A stretch of 64,000 nt of DNA from Prevotella sp. P3-122. Its GTDB lineage: Bacteria > Bacteroidota > Bacteroidia > Bacteroidales > Bacteroidaceae. This document shows positions 1-9,750 of the stretch, piece after piece; the stretch's first letter is position 1, and each line of letters begins with the position of its first letter. Under the pieces are notes generated by a model. It did no database searches. It worked only from the letters and a program-made list of their open reading frames with translations, and was not told the DNA's origin. The position numbers and the translations under genes were made by a program. The stretch spans positions 21,909 through 85,908 of the forward strand of contig NZ_NPJH01000015.1 in assembly GCF_002251365.1 (NCBI RefSeq), in the 5' to 3' direction.

Positions 1-516
1 ATAGACGAGGCGTACAGCGACTTCTCAAGCGAGAGGCCATTCAGGCTCGACCTTGAGGAATGGCCAAACATAATAGTCCTCAACACCATGAGCAAGGCAT
101 GGGGGTGTGCCGCCATAAGGCTCGGTATGGCCTACGCGTCAAAAGACATCATTGCATTGTTCAACAAAGTGAAATACCCATACAACATCAACCTCCTTAC
201 ACAGCAGAAAGCCAAGGAAGCACTTAGGGCAAAGATTGACGTTGAGAAATGGGTTACCGTATTGCTTCAGGAACGGGGAAGGATGATGGCGGCTTTCACC
301 GAACTGCCTATATGCGAGAAAGTTTATCCGTCAGACTCCAACTTCTTTCTGGCCAAAATGACTGATGCCCAGGGCATATACGACTACCTTGTTGAAAAAG
401 GCATTATAGTTAGAAATCGCACACGTGTCGCTCTCTGCAACAACTGCCTGAGAATAACAATAGGCTCAAAGACGGAGAATCAGGAATTGCTTGCAGCACT
501 AAGGCGACTGATATAG
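1..516 (+). CDS. hisC: Histidinol-phosphate aminotransferase, C-terminal part (truncated by window edge)
   Basis: PLP-dependent fold-type I aminotransferase that converts imidazole-acetol phosphate to histidinol phosphate in histidine synthesis. The frame is open from base 1 (IDEAYSDFS...), so the N-terminal half lies outside the window. The visible part has the family's DEAY motif (the Asp contacts the PLP ring nitrogen), the PLP-lysine region MSKAWG, and the following IRLGMAY segment with its conserved Arg. The C-terminus (SNFFLAKM, then IVRNRT and LRITIGS) matches HisC, where the Arg of LRIT binds substrate. The his operon presumably lies to the left. The next gene is convergent, so this looks like the last gene of its transcript. 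The family call is firm; the exact HisC assignment rests on overall resemblance. Confidence 0.9.
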   Translation: MDEAYSDFSSERPFRLDLEEWPNIIVLNTMSKAWGCAAIRLGMAYASKDIIALFNKVKYPYNINLLTQQKAKEALRAKIDVEKWVTVLLQERGRMMAAFTELPICEKVYPSDSNFFLAKMTDAQGIYDYLVEKGIIVRNRTRVALCNNCLRITIGSKTENQELLAALRRLI

Positions 517-561
517 ACAGAGCAGGGCATTACGGACGAGGGTGCAACGGCATCCCCTGCC

Positions 562-1440
562 CTACTCCTTGTCTGCCCCGATGGTAAGCATCTTGAGGTC
601 GTAATAGGAGCCGTTGTATATATTGAAATCCACGTACCCCTTGATACCGGGAAGCTTGCCGGCATCGGTATGCTGCCAGAATTTCCACTTGCCCTTATAC
701 TCCACCTTGTCAACATAATAGTGGGCTATCCAATAAGGATAGTCATCGAAGACAGGAGCACTGAGATACTGCTCCTTGAATTTATAATAGGTATAGATGA
801 TAGGCTTCACGTGGTAACGGTCCTCAACTATATGCAACCAAGTGAGCACGTCTCTCTGGAAGTCCTCAACAGTCTTGTCTTTGGGCATATGCTCAATATC
901 AAGTACAGGGGGCAGGTCGCCATCCTCAAGGTGGACTTGCCGCAAGAAGTGATACGCCTGTGCCCTTGCTGATGATTTGTTGCTCCAGAAATGGTAGGCA
1001 CCACGTATGAAGCCATACTCCCTTGCCTGATAGAAATTGTCCTTGAATTTCGGGTCTACCCGTGTAGAGCCTTCCGTAGACTTGATAATGATGAAGCGCA
1101 ATGGACAGCCCTCAATCATAGCATTGCCCTGAAGCATGTCCCAGTCTATCTTTCCCTGATAGTGTGAGATATCAATACCATGTATCTCGTAACCGTCAGG
1201 GTACTTGGCGTCTCCATACAACGCACGCCATCTGAATCCTGTTGGACTTACGAAAAAATAATAGAACACCCAGATATATAGCAAAGCTATGCCGATTCCA
1301 CCTACCCACCATGTCCATCTAGGATAGCGGTTAAGCCATTTGAGAAAAAAAGGGGCGCGATGTGATTGGGCAACATTGCGACGGCGGCCCCTCGGTGTCG
1401 AAGTGCTTCTTCTCTTGCCTGTCGTTCGTTTGCCGGTCAT
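562..1440 (-). CDS. GH25 lysozyme-like muramidase, N-terminally membrane anchored
   Basis: Glycoside hydrolase family 25 (Cellosyl/Lyz-type N-acetylmuramidase) of 292 residues. An Arg/Lys-rich N-terminus of about 40 residues precedes one hydrophobic segment (about 43-63), so the enzyme should be anchored in the inner membrane with the domain outside the cytoplasm. The GH25 barrel starts at GIDISHYQG (about 88-96, first catalytic-site Asp). It continues with IIIKSTEG (about 117-124), the acidic DIEH motif (181-184, catalytic Asp-x-Glu) and a C-terminal FWQHTD...VDFNIYNG segment (about 254-277). These motifs define the family. Likely roles are peptidoglycan turnover or remodelling. It is convergent with hisC and lies downstream of the phosphofructokinase gene, separated from it by a stem-loop-rich gap, so co-transcription is uncertain. 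Confidence 0.88.
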   Translation of the reverse strand: MTGKRTTGKRRSTSTPRGRRRNVAQSHRAPFFLKWLNRYPRWTWWVGGIGIALLYIWVFYYFFVSPTGFRWRALYGDAKYPDGYEIHGIDISHYQGKIDWDMLQGNAMIEGCPLRFIIIKSTEGSTRVDPKFKDNFYQAREYGFIRGAYHFWSNKSSARAQAYHFLRQVHLEDGDLPPVLDIEHMPKDKTVEDFQRDVLTWLHIVEDRYHVKPIIYTYYKFKEQYLSAPVFDDYPYWIAHYYVDKVEYKGKWKFWQHTDAGKLPGIKGYVDFNIYNGSYYDLKMLTIGADKE

Positions 1441-1548
1441 TGTCTGTCGTTCTATTTTTAATTTTTAATCAAAATTGGCGTCTTCAGCAATCACTTGTGC
1501 AGAAGCCTATATAAATATATGTGTATATGTTAAGTCTTCACACTAACT

Positions 1549-1603
1549 GCCGAGAGAATAAGGTTTCCTCAGAGAATATTCTGAGGAGCCCCATTCTCCC
1601 GGC
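1549..1603. terminator. Nested inverted repeats, likely terminator between pfp and the lysozyme gene
   Basis: An outer pair GCCGAGAGAAT / ATTCTCCCGGC encloses an inner hairpin CCTCAGA...TCTGAGG. The structure sits about 20 bases beyond the stop of the minus-strand phosphofructokinase gene. No clear T-run follows on either strand, so it may be a terminator, a processing site or an RNA-stabilising stem. Confidence 0.4.
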
Positions 1604-1625
1604 TTAGAGTATTGCTTAGCAATTA

Positions 1626-3272
1626 TTACTTGTCTTCCTGCTCAAGAGCAAGAGTGCGTGTTGTGCGGTCGCAAACAGATGCAGGTCCCCAGTACTGAAT
1701 TGGGCCAGGATAAACGAAGCATGTCTCGCGTGCCCATTCATCTCTCTTCTCAACGAACTTCTTGAATGGTTTGCCCTCGAGCTCAACGAGAGCCTTACGG
1801 ATAACAGGCTTCATCTCACCGTTGCGGCGCTCCATGTTCATCATCATGGTTATTGGCACACCTCCTGCTTTCCAGTCGTCAGTACCAGCGGTAGTGTTCT
1901 TAACAATAGCCATGTAACCAGTCTTGCCGTTTGCGATGAGCTGTGCGGCACTAACGCCCAGTGCATAGCAGTAGTCTGCATCGAAGTTAGAAGGAGCAGC
2001 GCAGCGTCCCTCGTAGCCGAAGAAGTGATGCAGGGCAGCAAACTTGCCAACGAACTTACCTTCCTTCTTCCATTCAGCAAGCTTGGCATCCACCATGTCA
2101 GAGAGGAGTTTCTCTGTCTCGATGAGCGATACCTGAACGTTTCCATGTGGGTCACGGTCAAGAGAGAGCTGACGGGCAACACCCTCTGGCAGAGTGGCGA
2201 ATGTCTCGGCATTCTCCTTGCTCAGATGGGCAAGGATATACTCGCGCTGTGCAGCCTTGTCAAGGTCCTTATAGTCTGCTCCGTGCTCTGCGAGCAGGTC
2301 ATTAAGCTCATCAATGAGGCGACCGATAGAAGGAATAAACTCGATAAGTCCCTCTGGGATAAGTACTACACCGAAGTTGTCACCGCGTGTGGCACGGTCA
2401 GCCACAGCAGAGGCTATCTGCTCAACAATCTGGTTGAGGGACATATCCTTCTTCTCTACCTCCTCAGAAATAATACAGATGTTTGGCTGGCACTGCAAAG
2501 CACACTCAAGTGCGATGTGTGATGCAGAGCGGCCCATAAGCTTGATGAAGTGCCAGTACTTGCGTGCGGAATTGCAGTCGCGCTCGATATTGCCGATAAG
2601 CTCTGCATATGTCTTTGTGGCAGTATCAAAACCGAAGCTGGTCTCTATCTGGTCGTTCTTCAAGTCGCCGTCGATTGTCTTCGGGCATCCGATAACCTGC
2701 ACGCCATAGTTCTTGGCTGCATAGTATTCAGCAAGCACACATGCGTTGGTATTGGAGTCGTCACCACCAATGATTACAACAGCCTGGATGTCAAGCTCAC
2801 GGATAATTTCAAGACCCTTCTCAAACTGGTCAACCTTCTCAAGCTTGGTACGTCCGGAACCAATCATGTCGAAACCGCCCGTGTTGCGATACTCGTCGAT
2901 TATATCTGCTGTAAGTTCCATGTAGTTATGGTCTACAAGTCCACCAGGACCAAGGATAAAGCCATACAGCTTATTTGCCGGATTAATCTTCTTTACTGCA
3001 TCAAAGATACCACAGATGACATTGTGACCACCAGGTGCCTGACCACCAGAAAGGATAACGCCGACATTCATCTTTCTGTCAACATTAGCCTCTCCCGGAA
3101 CAAACTCTATGAGAGGCATTCCATAGGTGTTAGGGAACATTTTCTTGATTTCTTCCTGATCGCCAACACTCTGTGTTGGTTCGCCTTCCTTAACCTTTAC
3201 GGCTCCCTGAAGGCCCTTTGGCAGCTTTGGCTGGTAAGCAGCCCTTTCTCTCTGCAAAAGACTCTTTTTCAT
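1626..3272 (-). CDS. pfp: Pyrophosphate-dependent 6-phosphofructokinase
   Basis: Diphosphate:fructose-6-phosphate 1-phosphotransferase of the long (about 550 residue) PFP class, which reversibly phosphorylates fructose-6-phosphate with PPi in glycolysis. Visible motifs are [10 protein letters not shown] (phosphate-binding loop), GGDDSNTNA (Asp where ATP-dependent enzymes carry Gly) and PKTIDGDLK (catalytic TID, with Lys after DL). These two substitutions are the recognised PPi-specific signature. [11 protein letters not shown] (sugar phosphate binding) follows. The frame is open 45 codons further upstream, but that part is Lys/Phe-rich and crosses the AT-rich promoter region. I therefore chose the ATG at 3272 ([20 protein letters not shown]), which fits the family N-terminus and gives 548 residues. 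It is transcribed divergently from the 3443 gene, with a possible -7 element TATTTTTG (3315-3322, minus). Confidence 0.95.
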   Translation of the reverse strand: MKKSLLQRERAAYQPKLPKGLQGAVKVKEGEPTQSVGDQEEIKKMFPNTYGMPLIEFVPGEANVDRKMNVGVILSGGQAPGGHNVICGIFDAVKKINPANKLYGFILGPGGLVDHNYMELTADIIDEYRNTGGFDMIGSGRTKLEKVDQFEKGLEIIRELDIQAVVIIGGDDSNTNACVLAEYYAAKNYGVQVIGCPKTIDGDLKNDQIETSFGFDTATKTYAELIGNIERDCNSARKYWHFIKLMGRSASHIALECALQCQPNICIISEEVEKKDMSLNQIVEQIASAVADRATRGDNFGVVLIPEGLIEFIPSIGRLIDELNDLLAEHGADYKDLDKAAQREYILAHLSKENAETFATLPEGVARQLSLDRDPHGNVQVSLIETEKLLSDMVDAKLAEWKKEGKFVGKFAALHHFFGYEGRCAAPSNFDADYCYALGVSAAQLIANGKTGYMAIVKNTTAGTDDWKAGGVPITMMMNMERRNGEMKPVIRKALVELEGKPFKKFVEKRDEWARETCFVYPGPIQYWGPASVCDRTTRTLALEQEDK

Positions 3273-3442
3273 TTCTTTAAATATATAAATAGTTGAAAAC
3301 GTGATTTTCTGATGCAAAAATACTGCTTTTCCACGAAATATTAAAGGAAAATCTTCGATTTCGATATTTTTTTTCTCGCAATATGCAAACTTTGCTTTTT
3401 TTTTCATATCTTTGGGGTGTTATTTAACCATTTCGTTACATT

Positions 3443-3715
3443 ATGGCAAACAAGAGAAAACTTAAACAGGACATCAACATTGTATGCGCTGACCTCTTCG
3501 CCGAGTGTATAGCTGCATCATTGTATGGAAGTGAGAAGGACGAGGATACCGTCAACGGAATACTTACGTCAATAATAGTTGTTCACGACGACTTCATAAG
3601 AAGAATTTCGCATCCTGAGCCAGGATTGCCACAGAAGACATATTTCACCAAACTGAAAGTTGATTTCACAAAGCAGGCTACAGAAATCATCGATCAGATC
3701 AATGCTATGGGATAA
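3443..3715 (+). CDS. Small conserved hypothetical protein
   Basis: A 90-residue, mostly helical, acidic-to-neutral protein (MANKRKLKQDINIVCADLFAECIAA at its N-terminus, written here only in part by family feel) with no signal peptide or membrane segment. I recall similar short proteins in Bacteroidota genomes but no known function. It is the first gene of a forward run. Its stop is 5 bases before the start of the acyltransferase at 3721, so the two should be translationally coupled. A -7-like element TATCTTTG lies at 3407-3414. Confidence 0.75.
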   Translation: MANKRKLKQDINIVCADLFAECIAASLYGSEKDEDTVNGILTSIIVVHDDFIRRISHPEPGLPQKTYFTKLKVDFTKQATEIIDQINAMG

Positions 3716-3720
3716 CTGCA

Positions 3721-4275
3721 ATGATAGGAAGTTTTTGCCGTTTCATTCTTTACAGGATGATGGGATGGAAGAAAAACATCACTGTCGTTCATCCAGACAA
3801 ATACATCATCTGCCTTGCTCCACACACCAGCAACTGGGACTTCATCCTGGGACAGCTCTATGCCCACGCTGAAGGCATAAAGACCAACTTCCTTATGAAA
3901 AAGGAATGGTTCTTCTGGCCCCTTGGTCCAATCTTCAAGGCTATGGGAGGCATACCTGTGTGGCGCTCGAAACACAGTAGCATGACCGACATCCTCGCAG
4001 AACAGGCTAAGGAACGAGACTCCTTCAAGCTCTGCATCACACCCGAGGGTACAAGGTCGCTGAACCCAGAATGGAAGAAGGGATTCTATTTTATTGCCGT
4101 CAAGGCACGCATACCCGTTCTGCTTTATGGTGTCGACTATGAAAAAAAACTAATAGAGTGTACTCACAGCTTTATTCCATCAGGAGACCTGGAAAAGGAA
4201 ATGAGGGAAATAAAGCTCTATTTCAAGGACTACAAGGGTAAGCACCCTGAACTGTTTAGTATAGGAGAAGTATAA
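3721..4275 (+). CDS. PlsC-like 1-acyl-glycerol-3-phosphate acyltransferase family protein
   Basis: A lysophospholipid acyltransferase (LPLAT) family member of 184 residues. It has the catalytic block I as HTSNWD (about residue 35; the family pattern is H-x4-D) and block III as PEGTRS (about residue 111), which binds the glycerol phosphate. The first 15 residues are hydrophobic and could associate with the membrane. Such small Bacteroidota members are thought to acylate phospholipid or lipid A-like acceptors, but the acceptor cannot be told from sequence. It is coupled to the genes on both sides: 5 bases after the 3443 gene and 4 bases before the ATG at 4280. Confidence 0.85.
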   Translation: MIGSFCRFILYRMMGWKKNITVVHPDKYIICLAPHTSNWDFILGQLYAHAEGIKTNFLMKKEWFFWPLGPIFKAMGGIPVWRSKHSSMTDILAEQAKERDSFKLCITPEGTRSLNPEWKKGFYFIAVKARIPVLLYGVDYEKKLIECTHSFIPSGDLEKEMREIKLYFKDYKGKHPELFSIGEV

Positions 4276-4279
4276 GTTG

Positions 4280-7162
4280 ATGACAAACTGCGAGTTTCAG
4301 ACACAACAAAATTATACTGGCTCATCATTCATCTATACATTGCTGCCGTCATCACTGTTGCGCTGTATGCTGATACTGCTACTTGTGATATCAGCAAAGT
4401 CCATGTTTGCCCAAACGGACAATCTTGAATTTACCGTAGACAAGACAAGTCGCACCGTGACCATGGTGGCAGACGAGAACCTTGCACAGCAGGAAATAAA
4501 TGAGAAGACCGTAAGCAAGACTTACAAGAAGATGAGGAAGAGCCTGCCTAAGCAATACAGCAAATACAAGCTGACCATCATGCTCAATGGCCTGCCGCTT
4601 GAGGAGTATATTCCCAGAAAGACCAAAGATTATGCCATTGGAGGGCTTTGGGAGGACATAGACTACAATGGGAAGCCGTGGACATGGAACATCTCACGTC
4701 CCAACCGCATCACCCACGGACTGGCCAACAGGCATCTTTCTCTATGGGCAAGCCATGGACGATACTACGACCAGAAAAAAGGGTTCTGGAAATGGCAGCG
4801 ACCAAACCTCTTCGGCACAACCGAAGACCTTTTCACACAGACCATAGTGGTGCCATTCCTCATACCTATGCTTGAGAATGCCGGTGCCAATGTCTTCACT
4901 CCACGCGAGCGCGACTGGCAGTCGGAAGAGATTATCGTAGACAACGACGGATGTCTGCCTAATGGCAAGTCGTTCTACTCCGAGCATAGCGATGGCAAGC
5001 CGTGGACAACAACCGGTAAACGGGGATTTGGATGGCAAGGAGGAGTAATGCGCAACGGAGAGAACGCCTTCGCTATGGGTTCCGCCCGGACTATCGCCGC
5101 AACACGCAAGGCCGACAAGGCAGCTGCCATTTGGCAACCATTTTTCAAGGAGGAAGGCCGCTACGCAGTATATGTGAGCTATCAGACCATGGAAAATAGC
5201 ATTGATGATGCACAATATACTGTTCACCACAAAGGACAGCAGACTGTCTTTACCGTAAACCAGAAGATGGGCGGAGGCACATGGGTGTACCTTGGGACTT
5301 TTGAATTTGACAAAGGCTCCAGTATATACAACTGTGTGACCCTGTCCAACCAAAGCCGTAAGCGAGGAGTTGTGACCGCAGATGCCGTAAGGTTCGGTGG
5401 AGGTATGGGAAATATAGAGCGCGGTGGTACCATTAGCGGATATCCTCGTGCGCTCGAAGGTGCGAGGTACTATGCGCAATGGGCAGGTGCTCCAACATCT
5501 GTATACAACGGCAAAAATGGCACCGACGACTATACTGATGACATAAATGCCCGCTCAAAGATGTCGAACTGGATTGCGGGAGGCTCACCATACGTGCCCG
5601 CACTGGACGGTCTGAAAGTGCCCATCGAGATGTCCTTGGCCATCCATAGCGATGCGGGCTTCGAACGCGACGGCAAGGGGCTTGTAGGCTCATTGGCTAT
5701 CTGTACTACCGACTTCAACGACGGCAGGCTCAACTCCGGCATCTCACGACTGTCGTCAAAGGACTTTGCAGAAGAACTGCTCTCTGGACTGATGCGTGAC
5801 ATCTCATTCAAGTACGGCAAGTGGAACAGACGATACCTGTGGGACCGCAACTACAGCGAGACACGCCTGCCTGAAGTGCCATCGGCCATCATCGAGACGC
5901 TATCGCATCAGAGTTTTCCCGACATGAAGCTCGGCTGTGACCCGAACTTTCAATTCACCATGGCACGCTCACTGTACAAGACCATTCTGCGCTTCGTCAA
6001 CAACATGCACGGCACTCCGTATATTGTTCAGCCACTCAAGCCCCATAGCTTCTCCGTAAGAATTGAGGACGGCAGCAAAGCGCGGCTCACATGGGCGCCA
6101 GAGAACGACCCTCTTGAACCGACTGCTGTTCCTACATCATATAATATATATGTGTCGGCAGGTACAGGCGGCTTCGATAATGGAACCAATGTCAAGGGAA
6201 CATCCTACACCCTGGAGCTTGAGCCTGGGGTGACCTATAACTTCCGAGTGACGGCAGTAAACAGGGGTGGCGAAAGTTTCCCGTCAGAAACCCTCTCGGC
6301 CAGAGTCGAGCCCGGGGCTGACAAGACCGTTCTTATAGTAAACGGCTTCACGCGCCTCTCTACACCTGCTGTGATAGACAACGCTTCGGCACAGGGATTC
6401 GACATTGATGCCGACCCAGGCGTAAGCTACGGACTTACAGCAGGATGGAACGGAAGACAGTTATGTTTTAACAAGTCACGAATGGGCGTCACGGGTCCTG
6501 GCGGTCTCGGCTACTGCGGTGACGAGATGGCTGGGAAGTTCGTAGCCGGCAACACATTCAACTATGTCACCACTCATGCGGAAGCAATAGCGGCAGCCAG
6601 ACGCTACAACATTGCCAGCTCATCTGTGGAGGCTGTACAGACGGGGCGTGTAGACATGCGCAACTACGACTGCGTGGACATCATCATGGGACTACAGAAA
6701 TATGATGTCTACAATCCCACGTTCTACAAGACATTCCCCTCGACACTTCGCAATGCCATTTCCTCATATCTGCAACATAATGGTCGGCTGTTCGTCAGCG
6801 GAGCCTACTGCGGCTCAGACATGACAGCAGAAGACGAAAGGCTGTGGATGGGAAAAACATTCAAGGCAAACATGCAGGGCGCATTGAGGACCGACTCTCT
6901 GGCAGGCGTAAACGGCATGGGGCTTTCGTTCGATTTCTTCCGAACCTTAAACGCCTCACACTATGCCTCCACACGTTGCGACGTACTCGCTCCCATGGAT
7001 GGGGCTATATGCCCTGCCCAATACTCCGATGGCAGCAGCGCAGGAGTAGCATTCAAGGGAGACGGACAAGCAACGTTCTTATTGGGCTTCCCATTCGAGT
7101 GCATCACAGAGCCCGATATGCGCGCCGCCATAATGACTGCCATCCTAAGCTATCTGATGTGA
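4280..7162 (+). CDS. Secreted amidase-like protein with golvesin-type and FN3 domains ('xanthan lyase'-annotated family)
   Basis: A 960-residue exported protein with a long N-terminal leader ending near SAKSMFAQ (about 40-46). An Amidase_3-like zinc site can be pieced together: SHG (His about 159), PRERD (Glu about 210), AIHSDAG (His about 456) and IIETLSHQ (Glu about 539). This order (H, E, H, E) is that of N-acetylmuramoyl-L-alanine amidases. Between the second and third ligands sits a beta-sandwich of the golvesin C-terminal-like type (about 285-375, GRYAVYVSY...VTADAVRFGG). A fibronectin type III domain follows (about 600-675), then a C-terminal part of about 280 residues with a GSAYCG-like turn that I do not recognise. 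A TTG one codon upstream is also open, but ATG 4280 has GGAGAAG 11 bases before it. Relatives are often labelled xanthan lyase; the zinc motif argues for peptidoglycan amidase. Confidence 0.75.
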   Translation: MTNCEFQTQQNYTGSSFIYTLLPSSLLRCMLILLLVISAKSMFAQTDNLEFTVDKTSRTVTMVADENLAQQEINEKTVSKTYKKMRKSLPKQYSKYKLTIMLNGLPLEEYIPRKTKDYAIGGLWEDIDYNGKPWTWNISRPNRITHGLANRHLSLWASHGRYYDQKKGFWKWQRPNLFGTTEDLFTQTIVVPFLIPMLENAGANVFTPRERDWQSEEIIVDNDGCLPNGKSFYSEHSDGKPWTTTGKRGFGWQGGVMRNGENAFAMGSARTIAATRKADKAAAIWQPFFKEEGRYAVYVSYQTMENSIDDAQYTVHHKGQQTVFTVNQKMGGGTWVYLGTFEFDKGSSIYNCVTLSNQSRKRGVVTADAVRFGGGMGNIERGGTISGYPRALEGARYYAQWAGAPTSVYNGKNGTDDYTDDINARSKMSNWIAGGSPYVPALDGLKVPIEMSLAIHSDAGFERDGKGLVGSLAICTTDFNDGRLNSGISRLSSKDFAEELLSGLMRDISFKYGKWNRRYLWDRNYSETRLPEVPSAIIETLSHQSFPDMKLGCDPNFQFTMARSLYKTILRFVNNMHGTPYIVQPLKPHSFSVRIEDGSKARLTWAPENDPLEPTAVPTSYNIYVSAGTGGFDNGTNVKGTSYTLELEPGVTYNFRVTAVNRGGESFPSETLSARVEPGADKTVLIVNGFTRLSTPAVIDNASAQGFDIDADPGVSYGLTAGWNGRQLCFNKSRMGVTGPGGLGYCGDEMAGKFVAGNTFNYVTTHAEAIAAARRYNIASSSVEAVQTGRVDMRNYDCVDIIMGLQKYDVYNPTFYKTFPSTLRNAISSYLQHNGRLFVSGAYCGSDMTAEDERLWMGKTFKANMQGALRTDSLAGVNGMGLSFDFFRTLNASHYASTRCDVLAPMDGAICPAQYSDGSSAGVAFKGDGQATFLLGFPFECITEPDMRAAIMTAILSYLM

Positions 7163-7239
7163 GACCGTAAAGGGCCGTACACACATTGCTACCAAAGACA
7201 TATACCAACAACAAATAAACAAAAAAACACTTCACAACC

Positions 7240-7560
7240 ATGTATAAGATTCAGGCAAACCAATCAGGAACGCGGACAATTGAGGTCAGCGACCAACATC
7301 TTGAGACCATCAGGAAGTACTCCCTTCTGCAAGGGCTAATAGACAGTAACGGCATAGTAGACGAAGACGTTCTCGACAAGCTGAAATTCAACATAAGGTC
7401 CATGCTCGAATCAGAGAGCGGACAGGACAAAGCTCTACTTGACCTCTGCCTTGACGTCATCTACAATACTAATATGAAAGCATTTGGACTTCACAAGCTC
7501 ATAATGCTATATATCGACTGGGACAGCAAGAACCTTAATAGGGAGTTAGAAAGGAGTTAA
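7240..7560 (+). CDS. Hypothetical protein, 106 residues
   Basis: A soluble, helix-rich protein with no recognisable motif and no signal peptide. The C-terminal codons (NLNRELERS) are written by the first units of a GGAGTTAGAA-type tandem repeat that then runs on for about 70 bases, so the C-terminus may be set by repeat expansion. It lies 77 bases after the amidase-like gene on the same strand. Function unknown. Confidence 0.6.
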   Translation: MYKIQANQSGTRTIEVSDQHLETIRKYSLLQGLIDSNGIVDEDVLDKLKFNIRSMLESESGQDKALLDLCLDVIYNTNMKAFGLHKLIMLYIDWDSKNLNRELERS

Positions 7561-7630
7561 GAGGGAGTTAGAAGGGAGTTAGAAAGGAGTTAGAAGGGAG
7601 TTAGAAAGGAGTTAGAAAGGAGTTAGAAAG
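7541..7630 (+). repeat. Tandem GGAGTTAGAA repeat
   Basis: About eight head-to-tail units of roughly 10-11 bases (RGGAGTTAGAAR), overlapping the last codons of the upstream gene. Every unit carries a TTAG, so TAG stops recur in one frame. Confidence 0.9.
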
Positions 7631-7677
7631 CCATATGTTCAATCCATAAAAACAGAGCGAAAAGCTATTGGCTCACT

Positions 7678-7732
7678 ATAACTCCTCATCATAACTCCTC
7701 ATCATAACTCCTCTACATAACTCCTCAACATA
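7678..7732 (+). repeat. Tandem ATAACTCCTCATC repeat, complementary core to the upstream array
   Basis: Four units of 13 bases built on ATAACTCCTC. The core TAACTCC is the reverse complement of GGAGTTA in the array at 7541-7630, so the transcript could form several alternative hairpins between the 7240 gene and ygiQ. The same motif recurs in reverse orientation at about 39107-39127, between trpD and trpC. Confidence 0.85.
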
Positions 7733-7752
7733 AATAATAAACATCATCATTT

Positions 7753-9750
7753 TTGGAAAAACAATACAGACTATCCGATTTTCTTCCGACAACGAAGAAA
7801 GAATGCGAGCTTAGGGGATGGGATGAGCTGGATGTCATTCTGTTCTCTGGCGATGCCTATATCGACCACCCCTCATTCGGAGCTGCCGTTATAGGCCGCA
7901 CCCTTGAGGCTGCAGGCTACAAAGTGGCCATTGTTCCACAGCCAGACTGGCACGGCGACTACCGTGACTTCCGCAAGCTGGGCAAGCCGCGGCTTTTCTT
8001 TGGCATTGCACCAGGATGCATGGACTCTATGGTCAACAAATATACAGCCAACAAGAGACTGCGAAGCGAGGATGCATACAGTCCTGATGGCCGACACGAC
8101 TGCAGGCCCGAATATCCGACAATAGTATACAGCCAGATACTGAAAAGCCTGTACCCCGACACACCTGTTGTGCTCGGTGGCATTGAGGCATCCATGCGCA
8201 GGCTTACGCATTACGACTACTGGCAGGACAAGCTCCGTAAGTGCATACTTTGCGACTCAGGAGCCGACCTTATTATATATGGTATGGGCGAGAAACCGGT
8301 ACTGGAGCTGAGCAACCGTCTGCAAGACGGCGAGGGCATCAGGGCTGTTACCGACATTCCACAAACTGTATTCCTATGCCGCAAGGAGAACATACCCGGA
8401 GGCATTGGCGACGACGATATCGTACTGCATCCACATGAGACATGCTTACACGACCGCAGGGCACAGGCCGAGAACATCAGGCATATAGAGGAGGAGTCGA
8501 ACAAGATGCACGCACAGAGGTTGCTGCAGGCTGTCGACGGCAAGTACGCCGTGGTAAATCCACCCTATCCGCCGATGACTACCGAGGAGCTGGACGCCTC
8601 CTTTGACCTGCCATACACCAGACTCCCCCACCCCAAATACAAGGGGAAGCGCATTCCGGCTTACGACATGATCAAGCACTCGGTGAATATCCACCGCGGA
8701 TGTTTCGGAGGATGCGCATTCTGCACAATCTCCGCCCATCAGGGAAAGTTCATCACATGCCGCTCGAAGGAGAGCATCCTGCGTGAGGTCAGACAAGTAA
8801 TTGGGATGGACGACTTCAAGGGCTATCTCTCCGACCTCGGCGGCCCGTCGGCAAACATGTATGGCATGTGCGGACGCAACAAAAAGGCTTGCGAGAAATG
8901 CAAACGTCCATCGTGCATACACCCGCAGATATGTCCCAACCTCAATACCGACCACACAAAGCTGCTGGAACTCTATCGCGCAGTAGACTCCCTGCCGGGA
9001 ATAAAGAAGAGCTTCATAGGCAGCGGCGTTCGCTACGACCTGCTCCTGCATAAGAGCAAGGACGAGAACACCAACCGTGCGGCACGCGAGTATACCAGAG
9101 AACTTATCGCACGGCATGTCAGCGGACGGCTGAAGGTGGCACCCGAGCATACGAGCGACAAGGTGCTGAACCTCATGCGCAAGCCGCCATTCAGCCAGTT
9201 TGGCGACTTCAAGCGGATTTTCGACAGGATAAACAGCGAGGAAGGGCTAAACCAGCAGATTATTCCATATTTCATCAGCTCACACCCCGGTTGCGCTGAG
9301 GAAGACATGGCAGAACTTGCCGTAATAACCAAGAAACTCGACTTCCATCTTGAGCAGGTGCAGGACTTCACTCCCACGCCCATGACCATCAGCACGGAGA
9401 CTTGGTATACAGGCTACGACCCATATACGCTGGAACCTGTTACGAGCGCGAAGACACCACGTGAGAAGCTGGCACAGAGGCAGTTCTTCTTCTGGTACAA
9501 GCCTGAGGAGAGAGCCTCCATAGAGAACGAGCTCAGACGCATAGGCAGAGCCGACCTCATAGAACAACTGTACGAGGGTATGCCCAAGCCTTACGTAAAA
9601 GATTACAGGAAGCAGAAGCGACAGGATGGACAATGGCGGCAGCAGCCAACCAAGAGAAAGTCCTTCAATCCCAACTTCAACAACGACAACAAGCGACCGA
9701 AAGACAAAGGAGGGAGAAACGCGGCAAATGGCCGCGGACGTAAGCCATAA
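7753..9750 (+). CDS. YgiQ family radical SAM protein
   Basis: A radical SAM enzyme of the YgiQ/UPF0313 family, 665 residues. The N-terminal B12-binding-like region (about 1-200) starts with RLSDFLPTTKKECELRGW, the usual YgiQ opening. The iron-sulfur motif C-x3-C-x2-C is CFGGCAFC (Cys 317, 321, 324). A second Cys-rich stretch (about 377-400, CGRNKKACEKCKRPSC) is also typical. The C-terminal 45 residues are basic and Gln/Asn-rich, a common low-complexity tail. The substrate is unknown. No in-frame ATG exists before the first conserved block because a TAA lies at 7738, so the start is the TTG at 7753, with no clear Shine-Dalgarno sequence. Confidence 0.9.
   Translation: MEKQYRLSDFLPTTKKECELRGWDELDVILFSGDAYIDHPSFGAAVIGRTLEAAGYKVAIVPQPDWHGDYRDFRKLGKPRLFFGIAPGCMDSMVNKYTANKRLRSEDAYSPDGRHDCRPEYPTIVYSQILKSLYPDTPVVLGGIEASMRRLTHYDYWQDKLRKCILCDSGADLIIYGMGEKPVLELSNRLQDGEGIRAVTDIPQTVFLCRKENIPGGIGDDDIVLHPHETCLHDRRAQAENIRHIEEESNKMHAQRLLQAVDGKYAVVNPPYPPMTTEELDASFDLPYTRLPHPKYKGKRIPAYDMIKHSVNIHRGCFGGCAFCTISAHQGKFITCRSKESILREVRQVIGMDDFKGYLSDLGGPSANMYGMCGRNKKACEKCKRPSCIHPQICPNLNTDHTKLLELYRAVDSLPGIKKSFIGSGVRYDLLLHKSKDENTNRAAREYTRELIARHVSGRLKVAPEHTSDKVLNLMRKPPFSQFGDFKRIFDRINSEEGLNQQIIPYFISSHPGCAEEDMAELAVITKKLDFHLEQVQDFTPTPMTISTETWYTGYDPYTLEPVTSAKTPREKLAQRQFFFWYKPEERASIENELRRIGRADLIEQLYEGMPKPYVKDYRKQKRQDGQWRQQPTKRKSFNPNFNNDNKRPKDKGGRNAANGRGRKP

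Noticed and set aside
3273..3407. N-terminal extension of the phosphofructokinase frame
   Set aside because: The extra 45 codons are Lys/Phe-rich and lie over the likely promoter; conserved sequence begins at ATG 3272.
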